A DNA stretch of 35,845 nt. Origin: a virus. A program made the position numbers and the translations under genes. The notes under the pieces were generated by a model. The model did not search any database. It was not told the DNA's origin and saw only the letters and a list, made by a program, of their open reading frames with translations. The stretch covers positions 21,178 to 57,022 of the IMG/VR virus record IMGVR_UViG_3300000116_000021; one strand, written 5' to 3'. This document shows positions 17,022 to 25,180 of this stretch, one piece after another; the stretch's first letter is position 1, and every line of letters begins with the position of its first letter.

Positions 17022-19750
17022 TATACTAACACCTCTCTTCTTTTGGAAGGAGAACCTCCTCCACGATTAACTGTTCTTATAACGACAGGGACAGGGACAC
17101 GAACTTCTCTATCAACTAATAATAATGTAGATCCACTACCTTCTTCGTAATTAGTATTTCTCATAAGAGTTTGAGGTTGTTGTGAATTTTGTGTTGGTAT
17201 ATATGACACTCTTTTAACTTTCCCATGATTATTTATCCAGTCAATTGGATTTACTGGACTACTAAAATCTCCATTACTAGCAGGAGCAGATTTAGATATC
17301 TCCCAGTGTAGATGAGGATCATATGTAGTTAGACTACCCCAACCAGATCCACCAACATTAGCAAGTAAGGCACCTGCTTTAAATTTATCACCAACTTTCC
17401 CTGCAGGAGGTCCATTTAAGTGACCAAAGAAATGATAAGCACCATGTACATCATCTTTCCATACAATCCAATAACCATACCCACCATCTATACTACTACC
17501 CAAAACATTGTTTACATGAGTTACTTCACCATCCAAATATGCATACATTCGAGTACCAGTTGGAGCACCAACATCAACACCTTTGTGCAATCGGGGACCG
17601 CTTCCCAAATCTCGCATACCCATGGAGGAAGTAATTTCGGCACCAGATCCCGTAGCAAATGGACTGTAAGAAGTATTGACATTTGATCCTTGTCCAAATA
17701 TCTTGTCTATTGCACTTCCTGTATTTCCTTTCAATGGCATTAGTTTTGAAGATCCTGGAAGAGTTATACCTGCAGGCGTAGGTGTTCCTGCTCCTGTTCT
17801 AGGTGCTGTTGTTGTAGGTGCTGTTGTTGTAGGTGCTCCTGCTCCTGGTGCAACTCTTTTAGGACGAGTTGATAAAAGCGTAGAGGTTTTATCAAGATCA
17901 TTAGTAACTTTTTGTGTATTTTGAGTAACATCCCTTAAAAAAGAATTCTCAATTTTCTTACTAACTTCAAACAACCTACGTGTTTTCTGATTAGGCAATT
18001 CTACAACTGTACCACCTGCAGATAATTTTTGAAGTAATATTCTCAACATATTCATAGGAGCTGGTAGTGCTGCATCAAAAAACGTAACTAAATTTTTAGC
18101 AATATCAGCAACAATTCTTCTATCTACCTTTTTACCTGTCAGTAAAGCTACACCAAGAGACATGATCTTGGATACTATACTATTATTCCTTTCTCTTAAC
18201 TTATCTGTAGACTTTTTAATTAATGCAAAAGCTCCATCTTTATCATCAACACTACCAAAAATATTTTCTGTTTTTGTTTTATTAGCTCCAGATAAATTAT
18301 CAATTCCTGAGGGAGTAAAATTTTTAATTTTTGCACTTAATGCTGCATTTTTATCAGCATTAGAATCCTCATCTTCTCCAATTTGACCACCTCCATATCT
18401 ACCTTCGATAGTATTTTTTGCTTCATTTTTTTCACTACCAGTAAGAACATTATAAAGACTTGCTCCAATTTGATCACCAATAACACCACCAATTAGACCA
18501 CCAATAGTTGATCCCGCAGCACCAAGGAGAATATTACCAATAAAAGGAACAACAGATCCAACAATACCACCAATGGCACCACCAAGAAATGTACCAAGTG
18601 CCTGACCTGCAGCCGCACCTACAGCAGCAGCTGCTGCCTTACCAACTGGTTCTTTAAATACTAAAGTTCTAATACCAAAGTCAATCAGAGGACCGACAAT
18701 AGGAATTTTACCCGCAATTCTTCCAGCACCTCTAGAAGCTACTTTTTTGCCAACCTTACCAAAAGCCTGTCCAAATCTATTTTTAGCAGCCCTTTTACCA
18801 AATCTTTGCTGATATCTTCCCGCAAGATCCTGCTGTGACCTGGCAGCGGCGGCATTAGAGGTACTTCCACCCCTAATCATTCTTTGATTGTTTAAATTAG
18901 TCCCCGAGTTAGTTAAGAGAGTTCCATTACGACTTACTCTACGATTGAATCCATTAACTGTATCAGTACGTATACCATTTCTGTTAAATCTACCCCTACT
19001 ATTAGTTCTATTACCACCTTTACCACCACCTAAAGGATTAGATCCACCAGTGCTTATCATGGCAGCGATGATTGCAAGATTCATGAATTTTACAAATAAA
19101 CCCTCAAAAGATTTTAATTTGTCAGCGGCATCCTTACCAAAAATATTTTCAGTTAGCACATTAACTTTATTAACTACTTTATATCCAATGTCAATAAATG
19201 ATACCAATTTATCAAACATTCCTATAGAAAAATCAACTAAAAAATCAAAAACTTTACCAATTTGCAATTTACTAACAATATCTGCTATTGCTGGCAAAAG
19301 ATCAATTAGTTTTATAAGTATTATTGCTCCTATCAATTTATTCATAAAACTTAGGAGATTACCAACTGGTCCATTAGTTGGTATACTAATTCCACCACCA
19401 ATAGATGATTTTTTTTCTAATTTAGATTCTTTTTCCTTTCTCTTTTTATTTTCTTTTATTCTATTCTGATTCTTTATTTTTTCTAAGTTTATTTTTACAG
19501 TCTTCTGAATAATTTTATGTATTTTTTTAGTAGTTGCTCCAATTTCACCAATATCTTCCTTTGCTTTATCATTAATACCACCTCCATCTTCTTCTGGTTC
19601 ACCTTTTACTAGATTTACAACACCAAGAATACCCTTATCATTTTTTGAAGAAGGTATAATTTTTGCTACTGGAAGTGCAATCTTTTTAGGGACTGCAATA
19701 AAATCTACAGGATCTGCAGATGGTAATAGTTTTTTAGCATTTATTGCCAT
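17021..19750 (-). CDS. Tape-measure-like tail protein with M23 peptidase domain
   Basis: 909 residues. A charged N-terminal coil (to about 125) is followed by hydrophobic helices (NLLSFMNKLIGAIILIKLID, then FVKFMNLAIIAAMI) and a Gly/Ala-zipper region (about 370-440, AAAAAVGAAAGQALGTFLGG), as in tape measure proteins. The C-terminal part is an M23/LytM zinc endopeptidase: RLHKGVD near residue 721 (His and Asp zinc ligands), HFFGHLN near 772 and DPHLHWE near 814, so all catalytic motifs are intact. The likely role is local peptidoglycan cutting during DNA injection. No lysozyme is seen in the gp5-like protein, so this domain may take over that task. One-base overlap with the hub gene downstream. 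Confidence 0.8.
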   Translation of the reverse strand: MAINAKKLLPSADPVDFIAVPKKIALPVAKIIPSSKNDKGILGVVNLVKGEPEEDGGGINDKAKEDIGEIGATTKKIHKIIQKTVKINLEKIKNQNRIKENKKRKEKESKLEKKSSIGGGISIPTNGPVGNLLSFMNKLIGAIILIKLIDLLPAIADIVSKLQIGKVFDFLVDFSIGMFDKLVSFIDIGYKVVNKVNVLTENIFGKDAADKLKSFEGLFVKFMNLAIIAAMISTGGSNPLGGGKGGNRTNSRGRFNRNGIRTDTVNGFNRRVSRNGTLLTNSGTNLNNQRMIRGGSTSNAAAARSQQDLAGRYQQRFGKRAAKNRFGQAFGKVGKKVASRGAGRIAGKIPIVGPLIDFGIRTLVFKEPVGKAAAAAVGAAAGQALGTFLGGAIGGIVGSVVPFIGNILLGAAGSTIGGLIGGVIGDQIGASLYNVLTGSEKNEAKNTIEGRYGGGQIGEDEDSNADKNAALSAKIKNFTPSGIDNLSGANKTKTENIFGSVDDKDGAFALIKKSTDKLRERNNSIVSKIMSLGVALLTGKKVDRRIVADIAKNLVTFFDAALPAPMNMLRILLQKLSAGGTVVELPNQKTRRLFEVSKKIENSFLRDVTQNTQKVTNDLDKTSTLLSTRPKRVAPGAGAPTTTAPTTTAPRTGAGTPTPAGITLPGSSKLMPLKGNTGSAIDKIFGQGSNVNTSYSPFATGSGAEITSSMGMRDLGSGPRLHKGVDVGAPTGTRMYAYLDGEVTHVNNVLGSSIDGGYGYWIVWKDDVHGAYHFFGHLNGPPAGKVGDKFKAGALLANVGGSGWGSLTTYDPHLHWEISKSAPASNGDFSSPVNPIDWINNHGKVKRVSYIPTQNSQQPQTLMRNTNYEEGSGSTLLLVDREVRVPVPVVIRTVNRGGGSPSKRREVLV

Positions 19751-19751
19751 C

Positions 19752-22259
19752 TTACTCTACCCCCAAAAGTCCGTAGATTTGAATATTCATTAACCTAGAT
19801 TCTGTCTGATAGAATGACGAAAATTCGTCAATTTCTCTAGTTCCAGATGCAACAGATCCCTGAGATTTTGGTGCTGGTGCAGGTATTCTTGTACTAATAA
19901 TATTCATTTTTGTAGTCGGTGGCGGTGGAACCTCCAATGATGGTTTAGTTATTTTAGTTTGAGCAGATTGTGATGGTGAAGAATTTTTTGGTCGTGGTTT
20001 AACTGCAGAAAGTGCTCCAGAGAATGGCGCACTTGATTTTGTAGATGGTGTTTTAATCTCTGGAATTATTAAGGAATTATCAGATTTGCCCATACCTTCA
20101 GGAGAGTTAGCACGAGACCCCTTTATCCCCCCAAGTCTAATCATATTCGATGCAGCAGATTTGCCAGATTCGCCACCAGCAATTCTATGCATTGGCATCG
20201 ATGATGGTCGAACATCCTTTGGTTTTGGCATCATATCATTACTAATCAACCAATTCCTCTCATAATTACTCATATCATTAGTAGATTTTCTCCATCCTTC
20301 CTGCATCAATTTTTTTGTTGCTTCTTGGATGAGATCTTCCATGCTATATCCAGGTTGATTATTCCAATATTTTTCATAATCGGGATGATTAGAATCCTCA
20401 GTTATTTTTGTGTATTGTTGTCTTCCTAGTGCTCTCCCCTGCCTCTCAACATCAATTGGAACTAAACCACCACCAGCAAATTTAAGACTTCCAAATGGAG
20501 TGAATGATGGCTTATTTGTTCCTCCACCCATCTTATTGAGATTTAAAAAGAATGGTGCTCCAAACTTATCAACTGCTTTTTTAGATATTACAACCTCTCC
20601 TGGTTGAGCAGCAATCAATTGGGTATCTTTACCAGCACCTTTAATCCTCTTTCCTGTAGAACCAGTTATCTTCCCTGCAGAACTATTCTGAGTTCTTCTT
20701 TTATTCAATCCACCACCAGAATAACTGGTTACTCCACCACCACCAGCAAAAGAAGGTATTCCTCTCTGCATCACTTCTTCATTTCTAAGTTGTGGTCCAC
20801 CAGGAGTTCTATCTTCCCCTGGTTTTACTATTTCTGGATTACCTTCAGCAAGTTTTTCTCTATTATTGCCAAGTTGTGTCGCAGCAACATAACCACCAAC
20901 TCCTACAGCAATAGCGGCAGCAGCATATGGATTTTTTTTAATCAGATTAAGTAATTTAGGAATACCTTTTTTCGCTATAGTAAGAGTTAATTTAGCAATT
21001 GTACCAAGAACTGTTCTAATTACTCTACCCATAGGGTTAGTAAATAATAATACGCCAGCAAGAAGTGCTGGCCACCAATCACCAATAAATTTAATTAAAG
21101 ATTTGATTTTACCCTGATTTTCTTTTTTTGAAATATAATCTACTAATTTATACAGAACTCTTCCAATAAAGACTGTTTTTAAGAAATTAAATATTCTTTC
21201 AAATAATCCCACAGTTGGAACTAAAATCTTTTTAGCAAGAGATGCTGTTTTTTTAAGTTTTTTCTCTAAATTATCTTCCTTCTTGCCACGAGTTTTATTT
21301 TCTTTAGTGTTTCTATCTTTTTCTAATTGCTTCCTAATCGCAGTGTACTGCCCCTCCATCAACTTTAAGATTGATTCTACAGTCTTGCGTATACCAGCAA
21401 TGTCTTGATTTAATGATGCTTTACGTGGTTTTGAAGGTTCTTCTGAAGGAGAAAGTGCTTTCTGCTCTTGATCTGGAGCACCAGTAATAAAGTTTTTTGC
21501 ACCTTGCAATGGAGGAGCACTACCCCTATCAACATTTCTTTTGTTGATCTTAAATCGACCAACTTTACGTTTTACTCTTTTGTATTCTTCAGTTATTAAC
21601 TCAGATTCTTCACTAGAAACCTCAGTTTTTGTCATCCTGGCTTCTAAGGCCCATGCCTTCAGATTCTGGATGTAAGTATCATAGTCAATATCAAATACAT
21701 CATCTAATTTAAGAAGTCTTAATATTCTTTCATCTATCTCTTCATTGACAAGATCATCACCACGAGTACCCTCATACATCTTCCCACTGATAGCAATAGC
21801 ACCACCTTTTTTAGGTTTAGCATTGCCCATATCTTCAAGCATAGATGGCTCATCATCAGAAGCATATGGATTATCTCGATCCTTCTCTTGCTCCTGCTCT
21901 AAGTCATCAATCTTAGGTTTTTTTATCTTTGGTAACTTTGGTTCTTTTAGTGGAGGTTTTAGTTTACTATTATCAACTACATAATACTTCCAAATATAAA
22001 GTATATAACTATTATATTTTTCTGCTTCTTTTGAATTTTGTGGGAATATAACTGAGGGTGAAGGATAATCTTTCTCAGACTTATCCCAAGCCCTCATGAA
22101 TATATCATGAACTCTATCAGGATCTACTCCAAACTCATTTGAAATTAAAAACTTACTACGCGCAATATATCCGCCAATAGACGCCCTATAACTGCCCTTT
22201 TTCCCAAGAACTCGTGTGTAAGGTATAATCTCTGATATGTAATTTGGTATATTTGCCAT
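19752..22259 (-). CDS. Second tape-measure-like tail protein
   Basis: 835 residues. The N-terminal 100 residues look globular (NYISEIIPYTRVLGKKGSYR, EFGVDPDRVHDIFMRAWDK), then charged coil (about 265-345), a hydrophobic block (KSLIKFIGDWWPALLAGVLL, NPYAAAAIAVGVGGYVAATQ) and a segment AAQPGEVVISKKAVDKFGAP that is common in phage tape measure proteins. The C-terminal third is Pro/Ser-rich and disordered. ATG 22259 overlaps the stop of the 57-codon ORF by one base, so it sits right after the tail assembly chaperone genes, the place where tape measure genes are usually found. Whether this or the M23 protein corresponds to T4 gp29 cannot be decided by eye. Confidence 0.6.
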   Translation of the reverse strand: MANIPNYISEIIPYTRVLGKKGSYRASIGGYIARSKFLISNEFGVDPDRVHDIFMRAWDKSEKDYPSPSVIFPQNSKEAEKYNSYILYIWKYYVVDNSKLKPPLKEPKLPKIKKPKIDDLEQEQEKDRDNPYASDDEPSMLEDMGNAKPKKGGAIAISGKMYEGTRGDDLVNEEIDERILRLLKLDDVFDIDYDTYIQNLKAWALEARMTKTEVSSEESELITEEYKRVKRKVGRFKINKRNVDRGSAPPLQGAKNFITGAPDQEQKALSPSEEPSKPRKASLNQDIAGIRKTVESILKLMEGQYTAIRKQLEKDRNTKENKTRGKKEDNLEKKLKKTASLAKKILVPTVGLFERIFNFLKTVFIGRVLYKLVDYISKKENQGKIKSLIKFIGDWWPALLAGVLLFTNPMGRVIRTVLGTIAKLTLTIAKKGIPKLLNLIKKNPYAAAAIAVGVGGYVAATQLGNNREKLAEGNPEIVKPGEDRTPGGPQLRNEEVMQRGIPSFAGGGGVTSYSGGGLNKRRTQNSSAGKITGSTGKRIKGAGKDTQLIAAQPGEVVISKKAVDKFGAPFFLNLNKMGGGTNKPSFTPFGSLKFAGGGLVPIDVERQGRALGRQQYTKITEDSNHPDYEKYWNNQPGYSMEDLIQEATKKLMQEGWRKSTNDMSNYERNWLISNDMMPKPKDVRPSSMPMHRIAGGESGKSAASNMIRLGGIKGSRANSPEGMGKSDNSLIIPEIKTPSTKSSAPFSGALSAVKPRPKNSSPSQSAQTKITKPSLEVPPPPTTKMNIISTRIPAPAPKSQGSVASGTREIDEFSSFYQTESRLMNIQIYGLLGVE

Positions 22260-22432
22260 TAGTAGCTATTAGATTGTTGCTGCGCTTTGAGTTTTTCTTC
22301 TTCCAAATGAGCCTTCAATAGTGCAACATAAACTTCTCGCTCCCATGGTATTAAATTTTCAACTTCAGTTAGTGAGTATTTATGGTACTGCAACAAAGCA
22401 AAATTTAATTTATAATAATTTTCCAAATCCAT
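22259..22432 (-). CDS. 57-residue tail assembly chaperone ORF (frameshift partner of gp26)
   Basis: MDLENYYKLNFALLQYHKYS then LTEVENLIPWEREVYVALLK and a charged Q/E/K tail. The pattern 'PWERE-V/I-Y-V-x-L-L' is typical of the small downstream partner of tail assembly chaperones, and the gene holds the position of T4 gene 51. No Shine-Dalgarno precedes its ATG. The frame is open upstream through the slippery site at the end of gp26, so the main product is probably a gp26 fusion of about 301 residues. It overlaps the next gene's ATG by one base. Confidence 0.75.
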   Translation of the reverse strand: MDLENYYKLNFALLQYHKYSLTEVENLIPWEREVYVALLKAHLEEEKLKAQQQSNSY

Positions 22433-22443
22433 GTGAGCGAGGG

Positions 22444-22471
22444 CTATGCGAAAAAACTAGATAAACCCTCC
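22444..22471 (-). promoter_or_regulatory. Programmed -1 frameshift signal (slippery site with SD-like stimulator)
   Basis: Minus strand: GGAGGG (22466-22471), 9 bases of spacer, then T TTT TTC (22450-22456) in the gp26 frame, then GCA and TAG. The heptamer fits X XXY YYZ. Slipping by -1 leads into CGC ATA GCC CTC GCT CAC ATG, which is the frame of the 57-codon ORF. The upstream SD-like element at this distance resembles the stimulator of E. coli dnaX. No strong downstream hairpin is seen. Confidence 0.8.
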
Positions 22472-23163
22472 AAAACTACTTTGCTTTTTACTCCAGTTTG
22501 AGGATTTTTGACTTGAATTTCATGAGAAAGTTTGGGCATCGTAGCAAAAAATTTCTCAATTCCTTTGAACTGAGAAGAATTCATTTGATCCAAAAATTCC
22601 ATAACATCTTTTTTAGGAATATCTTCCAATGCCCAAGATTCTTCTGCAGTGAAAATTTGACTGATACAAGACCCAATAAGATCAAAAGATTGCTCAACCG
22701 TGACATTATCAGCAAAGTCAAAGTTATTTTTAATAAATTGATCTAAAGATGGATACTTCATCTCAATCATAATTTCATCATCAATTTTAATAGTTTTAGT
22801 ATGATCTTCATTCTTTAAAACTTTAATATCATCAATATTAATAGTTGTAGGAACATACGTTACTTCATCATCTGGACAAAGAACGTTTACTTCTAATTCT
22901 TCACCAACAGACTTTCCACGAATATTTAAAAACAAATATTCTATGTCAAATGTAGGCAAATTCTCTACAATAATATCTTCGGTTTTAATACAATTTTTAA
23001 TTACTGTTTTAATTGCATTTGTAATTTGTTTTGAATCTTCACTCTCTAACGCAAGGACTAACAATTTTTCTTCTCTTACAAGAAATGGTCTATACTTAAT
23101 TTCTTGTCCTGTAGATGGCAACTCAAGTTCATATGTTGGAGTTGATATAGTGGGTAATGGCAT
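22444..23163 (-). CDS. 26: gp26-like baseplate hub / tail assembly protein
   Basis: 239 residues: LPTISTPTYELELPSTGQEI, KYRPFLVREEKLLVLALESE, KNCIKTEDIIVENLPTFDIE, YLFLNIRGKSVGE and LCPDDEV match the T4 gp26 baseplate family (T4_baseplate). T4 gp26 acts in hub assembly. A perfect late motif TATAAATA lies upstream of ATG 23163. The last codons contain the -1 slippery heptamer, with the stop only two codons later. Downstream ORFs follow in a tight series. Confidence 0.85.
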   Translation of the reverse strand: MPLPTISTPTYELELPSTGQEIKYRPFLVREEKLLVLALESEDSKQITNAIKTVIKNCIKTEDIIVENLPTFDIEYLFLNIRGKSVGEELEVNVLCPDDEVTYVPTTINIDDIKVLKNEDHTKTIKIDDEIMIEMKYPSLDQFIKNNFDFADNVTVEQSFDLIGSCISQIFTAEESWALEDIPKKDVMEFLDQMNSSQFKGIEKFFATMPKLSHEIQVKNPQTGVKSKVVLEGLSSFFA

Positions 23164-23183
23164 AAAACGAATTCAGATAATGA

Positions 23184-23191
23184 TATTTATA
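23184..23191 (-). promoter_or_regulatory. Perfect T4 late promoter TATAAATA before gp26
   Basis: Minus-strand TATAAATA 21-28 bases before the gp26 ATG, in the short gap after the gp54-like gene. It would drive the gp26 and tail operon. Confidence 0.8.
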
Positions 23192-23210
23192 GTTGATATT
23201 GATAATGTAA

Positions 23211-24050
23211 TTAAAAGATACTACTAGAACCCAAGTTTGTAGTAAAAGGGTAGTTTGGTGGAGGATTAGAATTCCAAACATCTGTAATTGGAAGATTTTT
23301 AAATGATGCGTCAGTGTTAACAAGATTAGGCAAATTTAACGATCCATCAAATAATTTTTCTTGTGGAATACTATCAAGGATAGATCCCGTTGAAGAATTG
23401 GAAAAGAAGTTTAGACCATAGTTATAATCAGTTTGAGATTTTGTTTGAGTAATAAAATATCGAGTATAGTTCATAGATACCGTCACCTTCAATAATTGAG
23501 ATGTATCATAACTAACAGGAATAGTATTCATCGATTTTGGAAAAACATCAACAAACTCATATTCTAATACATTTGAAAATAGATCATTTCCAGATCCAAG
23601 ATCCTTTTCAAACTTTACAACTTTCATAGTAGATTTATAATCGTCTGGAAATCTAGCTCTTTGTACTATTTTATTCCTTAACTGTCGATCAGTGTAATCA
23701 CTCTCACCAACAATATACTTCATCCAGTAATCAAAAAATCGTATCTGAAGATAATTACTATCAAGAGTAACTAAAAATGTCAAATCAATAGAATCATCAT
23801 ACAACCTAGTATAAGCATGTCTCTCGATGATTCCATGGTAATCCCTGCTAGTTTCAACTGTTGCTATGCTTGACCCAGGAAGTGATGCTTCCATGCAAGT
23901 TAGCTCAAGTAGTTCCCCATCAACTTTTGGAGAAGTTCCAAATGATGGTTGTGGCATTATAACAGAGTACACAGAAGTTAAAGAAGGATTTAAAATCCTA
24001 CTTTTTAACTTATTCATACTAACACCAAAGTTTATACCTAAGTTTGGCAT
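23211..24050 (-). CDS. 54: Baseplate tail tube initiator (gp54-like)
   Basis: 279 residues. Core motifs RLYDDSIDLTFLVTLDSNYL, FFDYWMKYIVGE, EYEFVDVFPKSMNTIPVSYD and KVTVSMNYTRYF resemble the tube fold shared by gp19, gp48 and gp54. The C-terminus is Pro/Asn-rich. The gp48 and gp53 homologues are encoded on the plus strand nearby, which makes gp54 the natural missing partner of the tube-initiation complex. The 43-base gap to gp4 holds divergent signals; no Shine-Dalgarno is evident before its ATG. Confidence 0.7.
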   Translation of the reverse strand: MPNLGINFGVSMNKLKSRILNPSLTSVYSVIMPQPSFGTSPKVDGELLELTCMEASLPGSSIATVETSRDYHGIIERHAYTRLYDDSIDLTFLVTLDSNYLQIRFFDYWMKYIVGESDYTDRQLRNKIVQRARFPDDYKSTMKVVKFEKDLGSGNDLFSNVLEYEFVDVFPKSMNTIPVSYDTSQLLKVTVSMNYTRYFITQTKSQTDYNYGLNFFSNSSTGSILDSIPQEKLFDGSLNLPNLVNTDASFKNLPITDVWNSNPPPNYPFTTNLGSSSIF

Positions 24051-24057
24051 CTAAATA
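24051..24057 (+). promoter_or_regulatory. Late promoter motif CTAAATA before gp4 operon
   Basis: Plus-strand CTAAATA starting one base after the divergent gp54-like ATG and ending 36 bases before the gp4 ATG. It is the only promoter-like signal for the four-gene plus-strand block. Confidence 0.5.
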
Positions 24058-24093
24058 AAGGAAATACATCTATACTATATGTAGTCAACTTCT

Positions 24094-24537
24094 ATGAACG
24101 AAAGTATTAAAAGTAGATACCGTCCATCATATCCTAAAAAATATAAAGGAAATCCAAATAATATTATTTGTAGAAGTAGTTGGGAACGTAAATTTTGCTC
24201 CTGGTGTGATTTAAATGAGAGTATCATTGAATGGGCAAGTGAAGAGTTTTGCATTCCATATAAATCACCAATTGATGGAAGAGTACATAGATACTTCCCA
24301 GACTTTTTAATAAAAGTAAAAGAAAAAAATGGATCGGTCAAAACATATGTCATTGAAGTAAAACCAAAGAAACAAACACAACCACCAAAGAAAAAGTCTA
24401 GAGTAACTAAAACCTTCATTTATGAAGCAAAGACTTATGAAGTCAATAAAGCAAAGTGGAGAGCCGCTGAAGAGTGGTGTAAAGATCGTAAACTTGAATT
24501 TAAAATTATAACCGAGGACGAACTAGGAATCAAGTAA
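24094..24537 (+). CDS. 4: Head completion protein gp4
   Basis: 147 residues, about the length of T4 gp4. SRYRPSYPKKYKGNPNNIIC then SSWERKFCSW (E31), RYFPDFLIKV (D70) and YVIEVKP (E88, K90) form the PD-(D/E)xK-like nuclease fold signature kept in the gp4/gp50 head completion family. In T4 the protein finishes the head neck after packaging. The stop overlaps the next start (TAATG). A CTAAATA motif lies upstream. Confidence 0.88.
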   Translation: MNESIKSRYRPSYPKKYKGNPNNIICRSSWERKFCSWCDLNESIIEWASEEFCIPYKSPIDGRVHRYFPDFLIKVKEKNGSVKTYVIEVKPKKQTQPPKKKSRVTKTFIYEAKTYEVNKAKWRAAEEWCKDRKLEFKIITEDELGIK

Positions 24538-25175
24538 TGACAAAAAACACTCTTTTTGAAGATTTGAGAGAAGAAGTTAACCTTGAAGAAGGAAGATCTC
24601 CATTTTTCTATAGAAAAGCATTTAGAAGACTGACTCGTAAATATATGACTAAACCAGAACTCTTTGTCCGAGATGAACGTAGAGACAATGCTGAAGATAA
24701 GTATTCACGAGACAAAAATTTAATTCGCAGATTTCCCAAACAAGGTCATTTATTCATGTTTGAGTATTCTTCAGAAAAAGATAATGTAAAAGTATTTGAT
24801 CCATTTCCATTGGTTTATTGTATAAAAATGGAAGGACGTTCATTTATGGGTTGCAATCTTCACTATATTCATCCATTAAAAAGAAAACTTGTTGTAGAAA
24901 ATTTGAAAATGGATAAACTCACACTACCATATAATTCAATATCTAAATATAATATAGATCAAATAAAAGGTTTATTATTAGACATTGCTATCGATGAATG
25001 GACAACTGCATCAACTTTACCAATAGAAGATTTTATATCCTTAGAAAATGGTAAACCAAGGCAAATAAATGTTGCAGACGTTTGGAAAAAAAATAATAGA
25101 TCCTTTAGAAAGATGCTTCGTGGAGCAAGAATATATAAAGGTTATGGTAAAAACGATCTCGATTTTAAAGGATAA
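24537..25175 (+). CDS. Conserved phage assembly protein, possibly gp2-like DNA end protector
   Basis: 212 residues. LFMFEYSSEKDNVKVFDPFP, LVYCIKMEGRSFMGCNLHYI and HPLKRKLVV recall proteins of marine T4-like phages that I remember as labelled DNA end protectors ('DPFPLV ... GLNLHYL'), but I cannot verify this. The ends are basic (FFYRKAFRRLTRKYM; NNRSFRKMLRGARIYKGYGK), in line with nucleic acid contact. It lies between gp4 and gp48; in T4, gene 2 is next to gene 4, which supports the guess. It is translationally coupled to gp4 and leaves 5 bases before gp48. Confidence 0.5.
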   Translation: MTKNTLFEDLREEVNLEEGRSPFFYRKAFRRLTRKYMTKPELFVRDERRDNAEDKYSRDKNLIRRFPKQGHLFMFEYSSEKDNVKVFDPFPLVYCIKMEGRSFMGCNLHYIHPLKRKLVVENLKMDKLTLPYNSISKYNIDQIKGLLLDIAIDEWTTASTLPIEDFISLENGKPRQINVADVWKKNNRSFRKMLRGARIYKGYGKNDLDFKG

Positions 25176-25180
25176 CTAAA

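Noticed and set aside
18888-19469. 193-codon plus-strand open frame with many prolines and leucines
   Set aside because: Antisense shadow of the M23/tape-measure-like gene; no ribosome site, composition typical of a complement frame.
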